The notes under the pieces are model-generated. The model saw nothing but the letters and a program-made list of their open reading frames with translations, was not told the DNA's origin and did no database searches. The position numbers and the translations under genes are program-made. 64,000 bases of DNA from Sebastes aleutianus (lineage: Eukaryota > Chordata > Actinopteri > Perciformes > Sebastidae): NCBI GenBank assembly GCA_916700875.1, contig CAKAKS010000068.1, positions 32,088,127 to 32,152,126 of the forward strand, written 5' to 3'. Below, piece by piece: positions 46,777-58,822 of the stretch (the stretch's first letter is position 1; each line of letters opens with the position of its first letter).

Positions 46777-47044
46777 TTTTTTAAATATTGTATTATATTT
46801 ATTTATGCTCTTCTCTCTCCCATCACACACACACCTCTTGCTGCTGGTTTCCCCATATCTCTCAATAATCAGTGTTTGAAGACACGACAGCCTCAGTGGT
46901 TTTAGTTCCGTCCAAAGGACATAGATTAGTTGATAGAGAGCCTGTTGCTTCAGAGTTTCCAATGATGATGAGATAAAGTTATAAAGAAGTCATTTTCATC
47001 CAATCACAAATAAGATGCTGCTGATGAGGGTTGACACGGAGCTT
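46777..47044 (-). mobile_element. TE-derived segment upstream of Ig gene B
   Basis: Same repeat as 34975-35242 and, inverted, 27080-27347; it ends 56 bp before the copy B start codon. Confidence 0.75.
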
Positions 47045-47100
47045 ATGAGGTGAGTTGTGTCGGTGTTTGCGCAACACTCACAAGCAGACGTCCGAGCAGA

Positions 47101-48504
47101 ATGGCTGCAGTCGCAGAGCTCTCCTTCCTGCTGTTTGCGCTCATCAACAACATTCATGCAGAGGAACTCATCATCATCCGAGAGGAAAGGGACTCTTACA
47201 CCTTTAAGCTCCCCAAGGAGGCCAACTCCTCCTGCTTGATCTCCAGATTTGTTGGTGAGGAGAAGATTGTCCTGTGGAACACCTCTGACCTCTGGTCCCA
47301 GAACTCCACAGTACATAAAGACTTGAAAGGACGACTTTCAGTTGGCAGCATTTCTAATTACACGATCAACAACCTGACCCACTCAGACTCCGGCACGTAC
47401 CAAGAGGAGTGTTGGACCGAGGGCAAAGTCACATCTGAGAAAAACATCAGTATTATTATTTGTAGTTCAATAGATGAGGTAACATCTATTTATGCGGATA
47501 CCGGAGAAACAGTGGACCTGCCATGTCTGGGAGCGGCTGACAATCTGGATATCCAGTGGCTCAAGCGTGACTTTAGATATGAGCAAGAAATATGGACAAG
47601 AGTTTTTGGGGACAATACGACATCAGTGATGGACAATGTTAAAGGAAGATACCAAGTGGTGACAGACACATCAGCTCTTCATGTATCTGACTACAGAACA
47701 ACAATCTACACAACGTACACCTGTCTGGTGATGAACCAACAGCAGTGTGTCAGCAGTCACCCTGTAGAGCATGCACCCGTTTCTATAATCTACGGCTCAG
47801 TGGAGGAGACGGCTGTGCTGCCGTGCACTGTCACTAATTTCATTGATGACGAGCCCCCACATTGGAAGAAACTTATAGAGTTCTTCAATGCTGACAAAGG
47901 AGAATCCGACTACAATATTTCTTTAGTGGAACAAGAAGTGGACCAAAACTACTCGCTGGTGTTTTCATCGCTAATGTTAAATCACTCAGGTCGGTACTTC
48001 TGTCAAACCTCTAAAAGACTGCAAATGTATGCGCTGTTTGTGTGCCCCAAATTTGGCCCACCTGCTGTAGAGCTCTTCTCAGAGGGAGAAGAAATCATTC
48101 TCAGATGCAGAGATTGGGGAGAGAGTCTGGTACACATTTGGTTCATCAAGTCGGACCAAACAGACGGAAGAATCTTTAATACATACACTGATCTGAGAAT
48201 GATGAGCAGAGTGAGCTGGGATCGTAATATGCCATTTCTGGTTATCTCTAATGTCTCACTAGAAGACACAGGAGAGTATTGGTGTGCAGTTATTGACCCA
48301 GATCTTCAGTGTCTGTCAACAACCAAAACTCTTCTAAAGTACAGAGAGCCCTCTGGGTTTCCCTCCACCTTCTACATAGTGATATGCTCAGTGCTCAGTG
48401 TTCTGCTGGTGATGCTCTGTGTTGTTGTAGTCGCTGTGAACCAGAGGATCAGGAGAGGAGAGCAGCTTTCAGCTGAGACTCATTTCTCATTGGCTTTAAT
48501 ATAG
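47101..48504 (+). CDS. Intronless four-Ig-domain membrane receptor, copy B
   Basis: 467-residue paralogue of the copy A protein, with the same signal peptide, four Ig-like domains and TM, and an intact frame. It differs by a 3-residue in-frame deletion in domain 1 (GSWENISN becomes GSISN) and by scattered substitutions concentrated in domains 3 and 4 (KGQIDFNVS to KGESDYNIS, SMFHIWF to SLVHIWF). It has Ile instead of Arg at the outer TM edge (YIVICSV). A 35-bp deletion relative to copy A removes the original stop and the tail now ends SAETHFSLALI. No cytoplasmic signalling motif is visible. Preservation of a long frame in both copies argues against simple pseudogenes, but expression is unknown. 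Confidence 0.85.
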   Translation: MAAVAELSFLLFALINNIHAEELIIIREERDSYTFKLPKEANSSCLISRFVGEEKIVLWNTSDLWSQNSTVHKDLKGRLSVGSISNYTINNLTHSDSGTYQEECWTEGKVTSEKNISIIICSSIDEVTSIYADTGETVDLPCLGAADNLDIQWLKRDFRYEQEIWTRVFGDNTTSVMDNVKGRYQVVTDTSALHVSDYRTTIYTTYTCLVMNQQQCVSSHPVEHAPVSIIYGSVEETAVLPCTVTNFIDDEPPHWKKLIEFFNADKGESDYNISLVEQEVDQNYSLVFSSLMLNHSGRYFCQTSKRLQMYALFVCPKFGPPAVELFSEGEEIILRCRDWGESLVHIWFIKSDQTDGRIFNTYTDLRMMSRVSWDRNMPFLVISNVSLEDTGEYWCAVIDPDLQCLSTTKTLLKYREPSGFPSTFYIVICSVLSVLLVMLCVVVVAVNQRIRRGEQLSAETHFSLALI

Positions 48505-48552
48505 TGTGTTATATAGTTGATTTAAAAATAATGGATGTTAGACATTCAGCCA

Positions 48553-48612
48553 AATAAAACATTTGAACAGGAACACAAAAGAAAAAAGAAAAAGAGAGAG
48601 ACAAAGAGAGAT
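48553..48612 (+). terminator. Poly(A) signal and A-rich tract after Ig gene B
   Basis: AATAAA at 48553-48558 followed by an A/G-rich tract (CACAAAAGAAAAAAGAAAAA) as in copy A. Confidence 0.5.
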
Positions 48613-48775
48613 TACAGAAACAACTAACAAAAAACTACATAAACTCTGTGTATGTGATATTATTATTATTAATTATTATTGCTAAGTGAAATAACAATAA
48701 CAATGTAGTTAAAAAGTACAACATATCCCATAAAAGATGAGAAATAAGATAAATACCTAAAGATATAAATACACC

Positions 48776-48822
48776 ATGATAATAATAATAATAATAATAA
48801 TATTATTAATAATAATAATATT

Positions 48823-48853
<31 letters not shown>

Positions 48854-48856
48854 TTA
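48776..48856. repeat. (AAT)n microsatellite with internal palindromic interruptions
   Basis: AAT/ATT runs with TATTATTAATAATAATA switches. The corresponding place in copy A (37017-37070) is a shorter, diverged AT-rich sequence, so the array expanded after duplication. Confidence 0.85.
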
Positions 48857-49895
48857 ATAGGAAATATCTTTAAAAAGGTTTTGAAGATTAGAAGTCAACC
48901 ATTGATCATGATCATGACAGGGTGCAGATGTCCCCTTAGTTTTTTATAAAATATATAAAATATTATATATATTGTATATATAGTTATGTTTGTTTGTTTT
49001 TCTTGGTTTTGTTGTGGATACATGTGATTATAGGGATCACTGCTTTGAGCTGCACCCTGACCCATAGGAGGGGACTGGTCTGTTTTGTGATATAATCTTT
49101 AACACCTTTTTTCTTTTTAACATTTCAGTAATTAATCTGTTATCATTGCTTTCACCTGAGCTGTTTTTATTTCACTTATTTTGTATCTTGTTATTGTACT
49201 GATGTTTTATTTTAAATCAAATGATTATGTGATTTGTTTTCAATCATATGAGAAGGAATTTGAGTTGCCTTTTATGCATTCATAATTGTTATATCTTGCA
49301 GTGTTGTCAGTGTTATATAATTGTTATTATACCTTGGTCTATATCAATCAATAATCAATTGTCTCTATAATAAAGGCTTCAAATAAATGATAAAACTTGG
49401 TTCCCAGTTTTTACTGTTCAAAGTTAAATATTTCAACGCTATGAATTCAGTTAAAATTCAAATACTTATGTCTCTTATTTGCTTCCATAGACAAATATAA
49501 TTTTTATCTGTTACTATATTTCATTACTCAGTATTACTCCATGCTGTTTTTTATATTTATTTGTATACATTAGGACACACATGTGTAGGCTATAAGAAAT
49601 ACAGTTTTCTAATTGCACTAAATAAAGGTTACAGGAAAGTGTGTGCACACATTAACAATCCTAATATTCAGGCCAGGTGCAGATTCAGTAGAGGAAAGAG
49701 TAGAGGATATCAGTCAACTGGATTATAGCTCCCAAACTTTTATTTAATCTCAACAGTCATGTTATGGGACGTGTTGTCCAAAACATAATGAAATATATAA
49801 CTAAGAGTGACTGCTGTCAAACGGTAATGATATTGTGTAAGGAGGATAAATGCCTGGAGAAGTAGGCCTATTCAGCCTCTCTCTCCGAGTCTCTG

Positions 49896-49965
49896 TGTGT
49901 CTGTGAGAGTTAGACACCGCCCCCATGTGTCTGTGAGAGTTAGACACCGCCCCCATGTGTCTGTG
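49896..49965. repeat. 30-bp minisatellite (copy B)
   Basis: Counterpart of 38073-38142, same unit and copy number. Confidence 0.85.
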
Positions 49966-50200
49966 TAAAAGTACCACATCTGATGATATCAACTGCATGA
50001 CAACCGTTGCCAGGTGAAGACTGCGAGCATGTAAAGGCGGGGGAGCAGACCGAGAGGAAGACAGATATGGATATTCTGCAATGTCAGCAGTTGTCAACAA
50101 AGACAGATGTTGTGTTTGAGTATTTAAAGCTATTCATCTCACCCTAACTAGACGCAACTAGACCCAACAAGTTTTCTATTTGCCACAACAACAGTCAACA

Positions 50201-50720
50201 TTAAAGGTCCCATATTGTAAAAAGTAAGATTTCCATGTCTTTAATATTATAAAGCAGGTTTAAGTGCTTTATAAATACCGTTAAACTATCAAAACGCTCA
50301 ATATACAGATAAATGCACACAGCCTGTATTCAGAAATTGTGCGTTTGAAACAAGCCGTTAGGATTTCTGTCCATTTGTGATGTCACAAATATACAATATT
50401 AAGATCATTACACGATTTTAAACGTAAACATTCTAAATGTGTCCCAGTTTATTTCCTGTTGCAGTGTATGTGAATAACATCAGCTGACAGGAAGTAAACA
50501 TGGACCCAAACTGTTGCCTAGCAACGCAATTCCTTTGCAATTCCATTGAAATGCACTAAAACGGAGCGTTTCAGATAGAGAGGGTGAATACAGGTATATT
50601 CAGACAGACAGTACGAGGAAAGTAATGTGTTTTTTGAACATTACAGCATGTAAACATGTTCTATTAGAAACACAAAATACAAGTATGAACCTGAAAATGA
50701 GCATAATATGGGACCTTTAA
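50201..50720. mobile_element. 520-bp TTAA-ended MITE (copy B)
   Basis: Counterpart of 38379-38898: exact TTAAAGGTCCCAT and inverted ATGGGACCTTTAA ends, identical length. Confidence 0.85.
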
Positions 50721-50818
50721 TATCCAATTGGTCAGGATCCAAAAACACAATGTAGGCCAACACACTTTAACTGTAGGAGCAAGAAGAGAACAGGCTTAAA
50801 TCCTCTGATCACTAACAT

Positions 50819-51006
50819 CCATCCATCAGTTTTATTCCTCTTATCTGGGGCCTGGTCGCCGGGCAGCAGGCCAGCAGGATATTCCAGACGTCCCTCTCCC
50901 CAGCAACGTTTTCCAGCTCGTCCTGGTGGACCCCGAGGTGTTCCCAGGCCAGACGAGACATTTAACCTCTCCAGCGTGTTCTGGGTTTACCCTGACTCGG
51001 GGATGT
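50819..51006. mobile_element. LINE fragment (copy B)
   Basis: Counterpart of 38997-39185, with a few substitutions. Confidence 0.6.
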
Positions 51007-51805
51007 GCAAAAGTTCACAGTATTCTAAAAAGAATATATTTAATGTAGAGATAATGCTCCAAATGATGTTTCAGTATTTTATCATAAATAAAATGCATTT
51101 TTCCAAACTGAACATTTTAATAAAATTAATTGTTTAGTGAAACGTGGATAAAAGCTCAGTGAGAGGGTCAATTAAGTGACTGCAGAAAATTCAATTACGA
51201 TAAATAATGTATTTGCATCTCCTGTAGCACCTTTTAAGAGGAGTACCTGGATAAATGTATATTCTAGTAAGATAAAGTATACATAGCAAAGTGCAGTTCA
51301 CTCTGTTCTCCACTTGAGTGTGATGGAGCTCAGTTTGCCGTCTGTCCGGCAGTTAACAGATAAAGGTAGGTAGGTACTTTATTAATATTATATCAATATA
51401 TATATATATATATATATAATAAAACATTACTTTCTACCTTCAGAAAGGACTTATAACTTTATTTAAAAGTTGATTGACTGTTAGTCATTTGTTGGAGTCA
51501 AATAGATATATCTGGTGATTTTAGGGACTGGGCCACAATAACAACCAGACCGAGTCAAGTGAAAGGTTAAGGAAAATGTTCTGTGTAGGGTCCTTTTCCA
51601 TAATGTTGTCAGACACTTATAACAACTATCTGAGCCTGTCAGTGGTAAAAACTAGCACATTTAGTGGACGTAACGTTTAGACTGACGCTGCTCACTGCAG
51701 GTACAACACCTGAAGTCTGCTTCCGGTGGAATCATGTGTCCCTCCTGTTAAAATTATAGCTACCTTTAAATCAATGTTGAACTTGACTGTCAGGCTGGAT
51801 GTAGG

Positions 51806-51890
51806 GTGGCCAGGTGTCCCACTTTATGAGGGATCACACAGCATTTGTAATCCCTTGTCCCACGTCCCATATCTATGAGTTCAAATGTAA
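51806..51890. mobile_element. Solo hAT terminal fragment (copy B)
   Basis: Counterpart of 39986-40070. Confidence 0.6.
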
Positions 51891-52942
51891 TCTCGTCAAA
51901 TTAAACTTTTGGCAAGAATCTTGAATAAATCCAGGTGTTTGAAGGAGATGTTTTCACAGCAATATAAACTAAACAATAGAGAGGGAATTATGATGTTTAA
52001 TATAATTAATTGCAAATATTTAAATAATCATAATCATTTGAATTATGTGTTTTTATACAAATAACCACTATAGACGACAATAGCAAAGTACAGTACAGTA
52101 CTGTGTACAGTACCCTCCCACCTCAGAACAATAGGGCTCCCCCAGAAGCCACGGTGTAATGCAAACTCTGATATTTACCATGCATATAATGTTTTTTTGT
52201 GTAAAATATATTGAACATTGAATGACATCAGATCTAAAACTGTATTCCTTCATTTAGCACAGAGATTTTAAAAGTGGCAGATAACATTTCTGATCGGCAG
52301 ACAAAATAAAAATACTTGCCTGCCACAGTGGCAGGAAGTGAAAAAAGTTAATTTCAGAGCCTGGGTGAAACTATTCAGTATTTCAAGTCAGAAAGAATAA
52401 AGAAATGTGTTTTTTCCTTCTTTCTTGTTCTCAGATTTGTCTTGTGACTCCTTGGAGGTGAACCGCTGCCTGAGACAAACTGTTGTTCATCTTTCAACTC
52501 AACAACATCAGCTGACCACACCCTCCCGGCCTCTCCACTGCTCACAGCTCCAACGCAGGGCTGTAGGAGAGGTGATGTGACCAGCAGATGGTGCTCTGAC
52601 TGCACTGAGAGCAGCACCACCAGCAGGTGAGGGAACCTCTTGTAGTCTCACACACACACACTTTATAGCTCCTCAAACACACCCTGATAATAGGATAGAC
52701 AGGAAGGTAATCCAGGCACTCCAAAAATACGAAAACAAGTGGCAACGAGGACGGAAATATATTAAAAAGCCTTTATTGTAGTGGCTAAATCATTAAAAAA
52801 GCCAACATGTTTGGACCACTGTAGGTCTTCGTCAGGGCTTAAAAACAAACAGACAAGGGCGGCTGTGGCCTCACCTATATGGTATCAACAACCAATGGGA
52901 GGAACATGATCACCGTAGTATTACAAAATATCACAAAGAAAT

Positions 52943-54229
52943 AACACTGAAACAAATAATTTATGTCCATTAATGAAACTACTCCTACTTTTCAAAGGAG
53001 GCTGCAAAGCAAACATGGGAGCCAATGCAGAAAGAAGAAAATCATATATAAAACATTTCTTATTCACAGAAAGCATGTAAAGTCTCTATCGTCATTGAGT
53101 CCAGGATACTTTAAGGCATCCGAACGATGGATCCAAAAAGTCTCCCTCTGCTAAAGTTGTGTTTTTGCGTGTTTTTGATATGGATTGTATAAATGATATG
53201 ATATGAATTATAGATGAGCTGGAGCATTTAAATGTAGAGGTCTGTAACGGTTATGGTCGTTGTACTATGTCACCTGCTCTGACCGAATGCAAAAACATTG
53301 ACATTCATCGTATCCGTGTTTTGCGTAAACGTACATAATTGCAAGGCTACGTGTAATTTGTTTTCCTGGTGAACACCGTGTGCTTCTCTACGTACAAATA
53401 TACCATGCTGGATTCACTGTTTCTAGTTGTTGAGCTGCAGTAGTGAGCTGTCAGTGGTGATCAAGCACAAACTTCACTTGTTAATCATTCCAAAGCAACA
53501 TTATATTCCTTGGACCAGTGGAAATGTTGAACTTTACACAGCGCAGTAGACTTCCCAGCAACACTGCTGTAAATAAAAGTTTGTTCGTGGTCAAACGCTT
53601 TGGCTCAGTAAGCAGCTGCGGTAATATATACTGGCAACGTCTCAATGCTAAGAAACTGCAGTGGTAATATCACACTCTGCCAGAACTAGTAATGGGTGGA
53701 GAATCAATGTGGACAGAGAGCCTGGGAGGCCATAAAATACAAGAAATCCATCCTGAGGAAATTTGTGGTGATATTTGTAGGAATAATTGGATAGCTCTAT
53801 TACTTTAACATACTACTGTGTACTTTGATTTGGAAAAGGTTCCCTTGGGAAATGTCATGGCATTGATGTGGTGTAGAGCCTTGTTATATATATCATGTCA
53901 TTTTATTTAGTTATTTCTCTTATTTTGCACTTGCACCTCCATTTTATGTCATATAGGCTAGGGGGGGCTTACATGGGAGATCAGATTTGTTTTATTTTCA
54001 TTCTGTAAATCTGTTAATCTGGAAAGCACTTTTCTCTTAAATTTGCGATAAAATTATTATTATTATTACTACACTAGTTGCCTAGGTTACTTATCTCTAC
54101 TTTCTTATGTAAAATGAAAAACTAAGCAGTAAAACAATGGCTTAAAAGGTTTCCTAAAAACAATCACTTCAGCCTCAGGAGGGGAATAAACCTTGTGTTT
54201 GTAATGTGTCACTAGAAGCCTGTCTGTAA
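52943..54229. other. No gene seen
   Basis: AT-rich intergenic DNA. 53040-53160 contains ACTTTAAGGCATCCGAACGA and ATGGATCCAAAAAGTCTC, phrases that look like a repeat coding remnant, but I cannot name the family. (ATT)n lies at about 54053-54068. Confidence 0.4.
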
Positions 54230-54480
54230 ACGGCCTGTACAGCAGTCCGTTGCCCACATCGGGGTCCTGTCCCAGGTGAGTGCACCGCACATCACCGTTG
54301 TTCCGCTGTGGGTCCAGCCCAGACAGCTGACGCCGAGGCCCGAGCAGCGGATCTCTCTCCATCCCCTCCACCGGTGTGATACGGTGGCGTGCAGCGGTCT
54401 GACGTGCACCGGATCCCGGTATGGGCGTCAGACTGCTGCACCGGGTTCTTCAGGGCTGCTACAACAAGATAACTATTGCG
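54230..54480. promoter_or_regulatory. CpG-rich patch, possible promoter/first exon
   Basis: A 250-bp GC- and CpG-rich island in AT-rich surroundings. On the plus strand an ATG at 54421 in good context (CCCGGTATGG) opens MGVRLLHRVLQGCYNKITIA. On the minus strand a frame containing DPLLGPRRQLSGLDPQRNN is also open. Neither was recognised. A gene start on either strand is possible but unproven. Confidence 0.3.
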
Positions 54481-55840
54481 TTGGCTAACACAAGTAGGTA
54501 TCTACAGCTCAATAAACAGGCCTAAATAAAAATGATTTGTTTTGTTATGTGTTTAAAAGTAGTTCACTTATCATAATGTTATCATTTATTTCCTAGTATG
54601 CTTCTGTATGATACTTTACTGCCAGATCATCACGTACAATACAGCGGTAGAGACTGACGATGACATTTGGACATCATCATTGGACCAACGCGATGTCAAT
54701 CTTGTATTCTGCTGGTTGTTGATTGGGGATGACCTCCCTTGGAGCGTCATTTTACATGCTTTGGCCAATCACATAATATAAGCATGAAAACAATGAGATA
54801 CATTGAACTGATAGAAGAGGTCCCGCCTCAAGGGAGGACGGCACCAGTCCGTCCTCCCTTGCCCCAACCACCACTGTCTTGCCTGCACTGCAGGTGTCAC
54901 TGTAGAAGCATTTTAATTCGAAATTCAATAATGTTTCATTTTTCCAAAGAAGAGACAAAAAATGTTTTATGAATGATAATGAGATTGGTTAAGTTGATGG
55001 TAATGGTTTATTTCAACCAATTACTCTTTGTTTTAAAATTTGATCTCTCTCTTGCCCCTCACAAATAGGAGGAGCAACCTCCTCTGGGCCAGCCTCCACT
55101 GGTATATATATATATTTATATATACTGTATATATGTATGTGTTAGGAAGAGGTGTAACGCTGGAGTTGAATGACGCAGAGCTCTGCCTCACAGCACTGTA
55201 GAGACAGAAGTGATTTAAACTCCACGGGACCTCAGCACAGATGGTTGGAGCCAGAGGCAGGATTTGTACCTTCATCTGGCATTGAGGAGCTTCACTTAAT
55301 TAATCCAGCAATGTAATGATGTAACTAAACTTTGAGGCCATTAAAATGTCTCGCAGACTAAATCCATTTCATGTTTGGAGCCACAATGTGGTGGAGTGTT
55401 TGCTCATGTCTCAATGAAGTTGCTTCTTAAAGAGATTAGTAATAACTTAGCCATAAAGTCAAAGAGACCACTCGCGACCAGGACTAAAAGAGCAAATTAA
55501 ATGATGTTCAGACAGGAAGTAGTCATGTCTCAAAGTAGAAATAGTACATTTCTTCAGGAGCCATCAATATCATCTGCATTTAGGCTGTAAAAAACACGTC
55601 AAGCTTAGTTCTTCATTGAGTCCTGATGGCTCACAGTGTTGACTTCACTGATCCAGAAAGCTTCTCTAAACAGCAATCTGTTGATAATATCTCCACCTCT
55701 AGGGGACGGTGTAATACCTCCAATACCCCACAATTCAAGAGTCGCAGGAGAGCCATGATTACATTGAATATAATGACGTGCGATTTGTATAGTTCCGATT
55801 TTTGGTGCTGATAGCAGTCTCATGTCCCGCTATTCTGTGC
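54481..55840. other. No gene seen
   Basis: Contains an (AT)n-like run at about 55102-55138. No domain-bearing frame was found. Confidence 0.4.
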
Positions 55841-56900
55841 TTAAAGCCCCCCTCCAGTTTATTTTAGCATTTCTATGATATTTCATATTTATTTGAGTCA
55901 TTTCCTGACTAAGTTAATTAGCCACACAGTTTGCCAATTTGTTGCTCAAAGTTGACAAAAGAAGGTTGTTGATAAAACAGGAATATGACGTATGACTATA
56001 GTAGAAGCTGCAGGTCAAAGGTCATCCTCCAAGGATGCTTCTTTGAGTCCGAGCAGCAAACTGATAAATCTGTTTATCTGTCTGTTAGTTTGTCTTTCTA
56101 GTTAGTTAGTTAGTTAGGTGTAGTTAACCCAACTTGTTGCATTAGCTAACTGAGGGTTTTCATTTTATTTAGTTTAGTGTGTTTATTTTCACTGGCTGTT
56201 GTGGCATTTGTGTGTGCCGAGAATGGGTGCAATCAACGCGGTGGATGAGTCTACATGAAATCCCACCGGCAGAATTAACACAACACACTAACTGTCTCTC
56301 TCACTTGCTTTCTTCTTTACCGTCTCCTCCTCCTCCTGGAGATAAATTAACGGAAAGCAGTCGATACCGGAGGTTGCCGGCCTCTAACAGGTCCGAACGA
56401 CGGGGGGAGCGCACAACTTTCAGCCCAAAAGAAAACAAGAGAAAAGTCCCGTTAGAGAAATAAATTAATCTCAGTGCAGCCCGGAGTGGTGTCGGTGCTG
56501 GAGCTGAGGCGAGAGCGGCCAGCGCTGGTGGACGGTGCAACTCCAAAACGTCCCGAAACTGTATTCCAAACGCCGGACCTCGGCAACATGTCTATCTGTC
56601 CTCTGGTGCGTTGTGGTTGGCGTGCGGCGGTGCGGCTCCTCGGTGCAGCAGCAGCCAGACGGCCGCCTCGCCAGGAGGAGACGGCGAAGAAGAGTGCGAG
56701 TGAGAGAGAGTCCGTGTGTTGCGCTAATTGTTGTCTCATTTGTGGTCAGATAAACAGTAAATTCATCTAAACTGGGTTGAAAAACGATGCAATCTGGTTG
56801 CCGTGGTAATGAATTACGTCTGACTAATAACCACATGCCTATTCTCTGTTTGAGAAAGAACAAAAAACAGGAAGTAAAACTGGCTGGAGGGGGGCTTTAA
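55841..56900. mobile_element. 1.06-kb TTAA-ended non-autonomous transposon
   Basis: The left end TTAAAGCCCCCCTCCAG is mirrored by CTGGAGGGGGGCTTTAA at the right end. The interior contains a (TTAG)n-like run at 56098-56117 and a CpG-rich centre (56310-56700) with several overlapping open frames on both strands, none recognisable and none with transposase motifs. The CpG-rich centre could mimic a CpG island. Confidence 0.8.
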
Positions 56901-57681
56901 GGAGGCGTTTAGTTTGACCTACATAGATTTGAAGGCTTTATTATTTTTGCGTGAAACCGCTAAGTACAGAGAATATCGCAGCAGGAGAACAAGGCGAACT
57001 CACTGGAGCAGATTAAGGTTGCTGAATTACATGATGGAAATGTGTTTTCCTGCACTCTGGATAATGACATGCTAATTTGAACTAGAAAGCTCAGTCACAT
57101 TGACAGAGGAGGAGAATTCGGTCACATCCTTTCTTCTGAATCTCATCAAAGAACAGCAGCTCATTATGAAGCCTCAATATGCAACCTGTCCTCAAAAGAT
57201 GAGGCAATGGAAATCTGAGAAATGATTTGAATTTTTATTTTTTTTCCGCTATTTCAAAGTCATCCTCACCGACAGCAGCAAATGTAGCACCACATAGCTC
57301 ATGTGCCGGGCTGCGGAGACAGCTTGAGCTTTCTTTGGTTGCATTTATTGTGACCGATCCCTGTCTGGACATGAACTCTGTAGCTGTCCCCGTCATCACT
57401 GTGTAAAATATATCCTGTAGGTGTTGGAGCATGAATCATACTGCAGTTTGTTTGCTGATAACATCCCTTTCTCACATCCTTCATCTTACCCCGGGGCCTG
57501 GCAAGCAAACTTCTGAACATAAAGGTTATTTCAGGTAGCCGCCCTCTCACCACAGAGTCACATGTTTGCCAGCATCTCTCTTCTTCTGGCCCTGATTTTC
57601 ATCTCTCTGTTCTTTATTCAGATTTTTTCCTATTTCCATTTAGTGATGTAGAATAAAAAGTAAGAAAGACCGCTTATATCA

Positions 57682-57800
57682 GGGCTGCGACGATTCACCT
57701 ATCTCCCGCATCGATGCTATCACGATACTTGGGTGCCGATTCGATATGTATTACGATTTTTAAGTGTTGCAATTCGATATTGCGATTTTTATTAACCTTT
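57682..57800. repeat. Fragment of a CGATTCG/GATATT-rich vertebrate repeat
   Basis: GGGCTGCGACGATTCACCTA followed by ATCACGATACTTGGGTGCCG and GATTCGATATGTATTACGAT resembles a widespread hAT-like terminal region. No opposite end was seen. Confidence 0.45.
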
Positions 57801-58543
57801 CTAACACTAGACCATGGGGGAAAAAGTTGAATCATGCACTTCTAGAGACTTTAATTTGGAAAATATTGAAATGAATACAGTAAAATGTTTGATTTTCTGC
57901 ATGTATGTAGTCAGAGATGTCCTGAAGTCAAATATATCAGTCATTGTCAGGAATTATTTATTACATTTTTTTCCAGCAATCCAAAAATCATAGAATAAAG
58001 ACATTTCCCTCAGAAATTAGTTCCTCGTCTCGTTTCTCTCTCGTCTTATCTTCCCTTTTCCTCATCATCATCTCAAGCTTTCCATTTTCTCCCTCATCTT
58101 CTGCCCATCTCCTCAGTTTCCACAATCTGTTCCTTTCCTCTTGACTTCTTATCACATCTTATCCTCCATCTCCCCTCTCTCTCTGCACCTCGTCCTAGAA
58201 CGTAATCCATGCACCCAACATTTACTGCCTCTACCTGAACTGAGCTGAGTAACAGCAGCCTCTTTTGGAAACCTAAACACGACTAAAGCTCAAAATCAAT
58301 ACACCATTTTCCTGTGATAAATTGACAATACCAACATTGTTTTCTACCATTTTTTTCATACTCATGCCTGACCTGAGGTGGAACACTTTGATGGAAAATT
58401 TGTCAGATTTCAACACAGTAGAAGCAAGAAACCGTGCATAAAATCTGAATCTATATACATGCAAACCAGTATGTAGTGCAAAGCTCTACCTGGCCTTGTT
58501 TAAAGGTAATAAATGTAGTAGTTTGTACATAAATATATCATTG

Positions 58544-58822
58544 TTAAAGGGCCAGTGTGTTGCATTTAGTGGGATCTATAAGCAGAAATCACCTGAAACT
58601 AACAATCATTGTGTTTTCGTTTTCGAATCCTGCATGTTGCTCAGAACGGACAAACCAAACTCTGGCTCTAGAGAGAGACTTTCACTTTTTTACGTTACCT
58701 GAAGTTACCGTTATTCTCCGACACGCTTGTGAAGGGGAAAGGAGGAGTGAGCGGAGGGGTATTCAGTTGTTTACAATCTGCAACCTCACCACTAGATGCC
58801 ACTAAATCCTGCACACTGCTCC
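58544..58822. mobile_element. TTAAAGGRMCAGTGTG-family MITE
   Basis: It starts TTAAAGGGCCAGTGTGTTGC and ends CACTAGATGCCACTAAATCC plus TGCACACTGC, the inverted terminus having decayed. Relatives are at 5435, 34183 and 17790-18067. Confidence 0.65.

Larger units (their letters stand above)
46186..52942. repeat. Segmental duplication, copy B
   Basis: Direct-orientation copy of 34390-41126 (see there). Left edge TTTAGCAGTTTGAGTTGG lies about 40 bp after the hAT pseudogene; right edge at ATATCACAAAGAAAT. Differences from A include (AAT)n expansion at 48776-48856, a 36-bp extra segment near 49095-49131 and the 35-bp deletion at the Ig stop codon. Confidence 0.9.

Noticed and set aside
56179..56863. 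Cluster of overlapping open frames on both strands
   Set aside because: They lie in the CpG-rich centre of the 55841-56900 transposon and none shows a domain or splice context.
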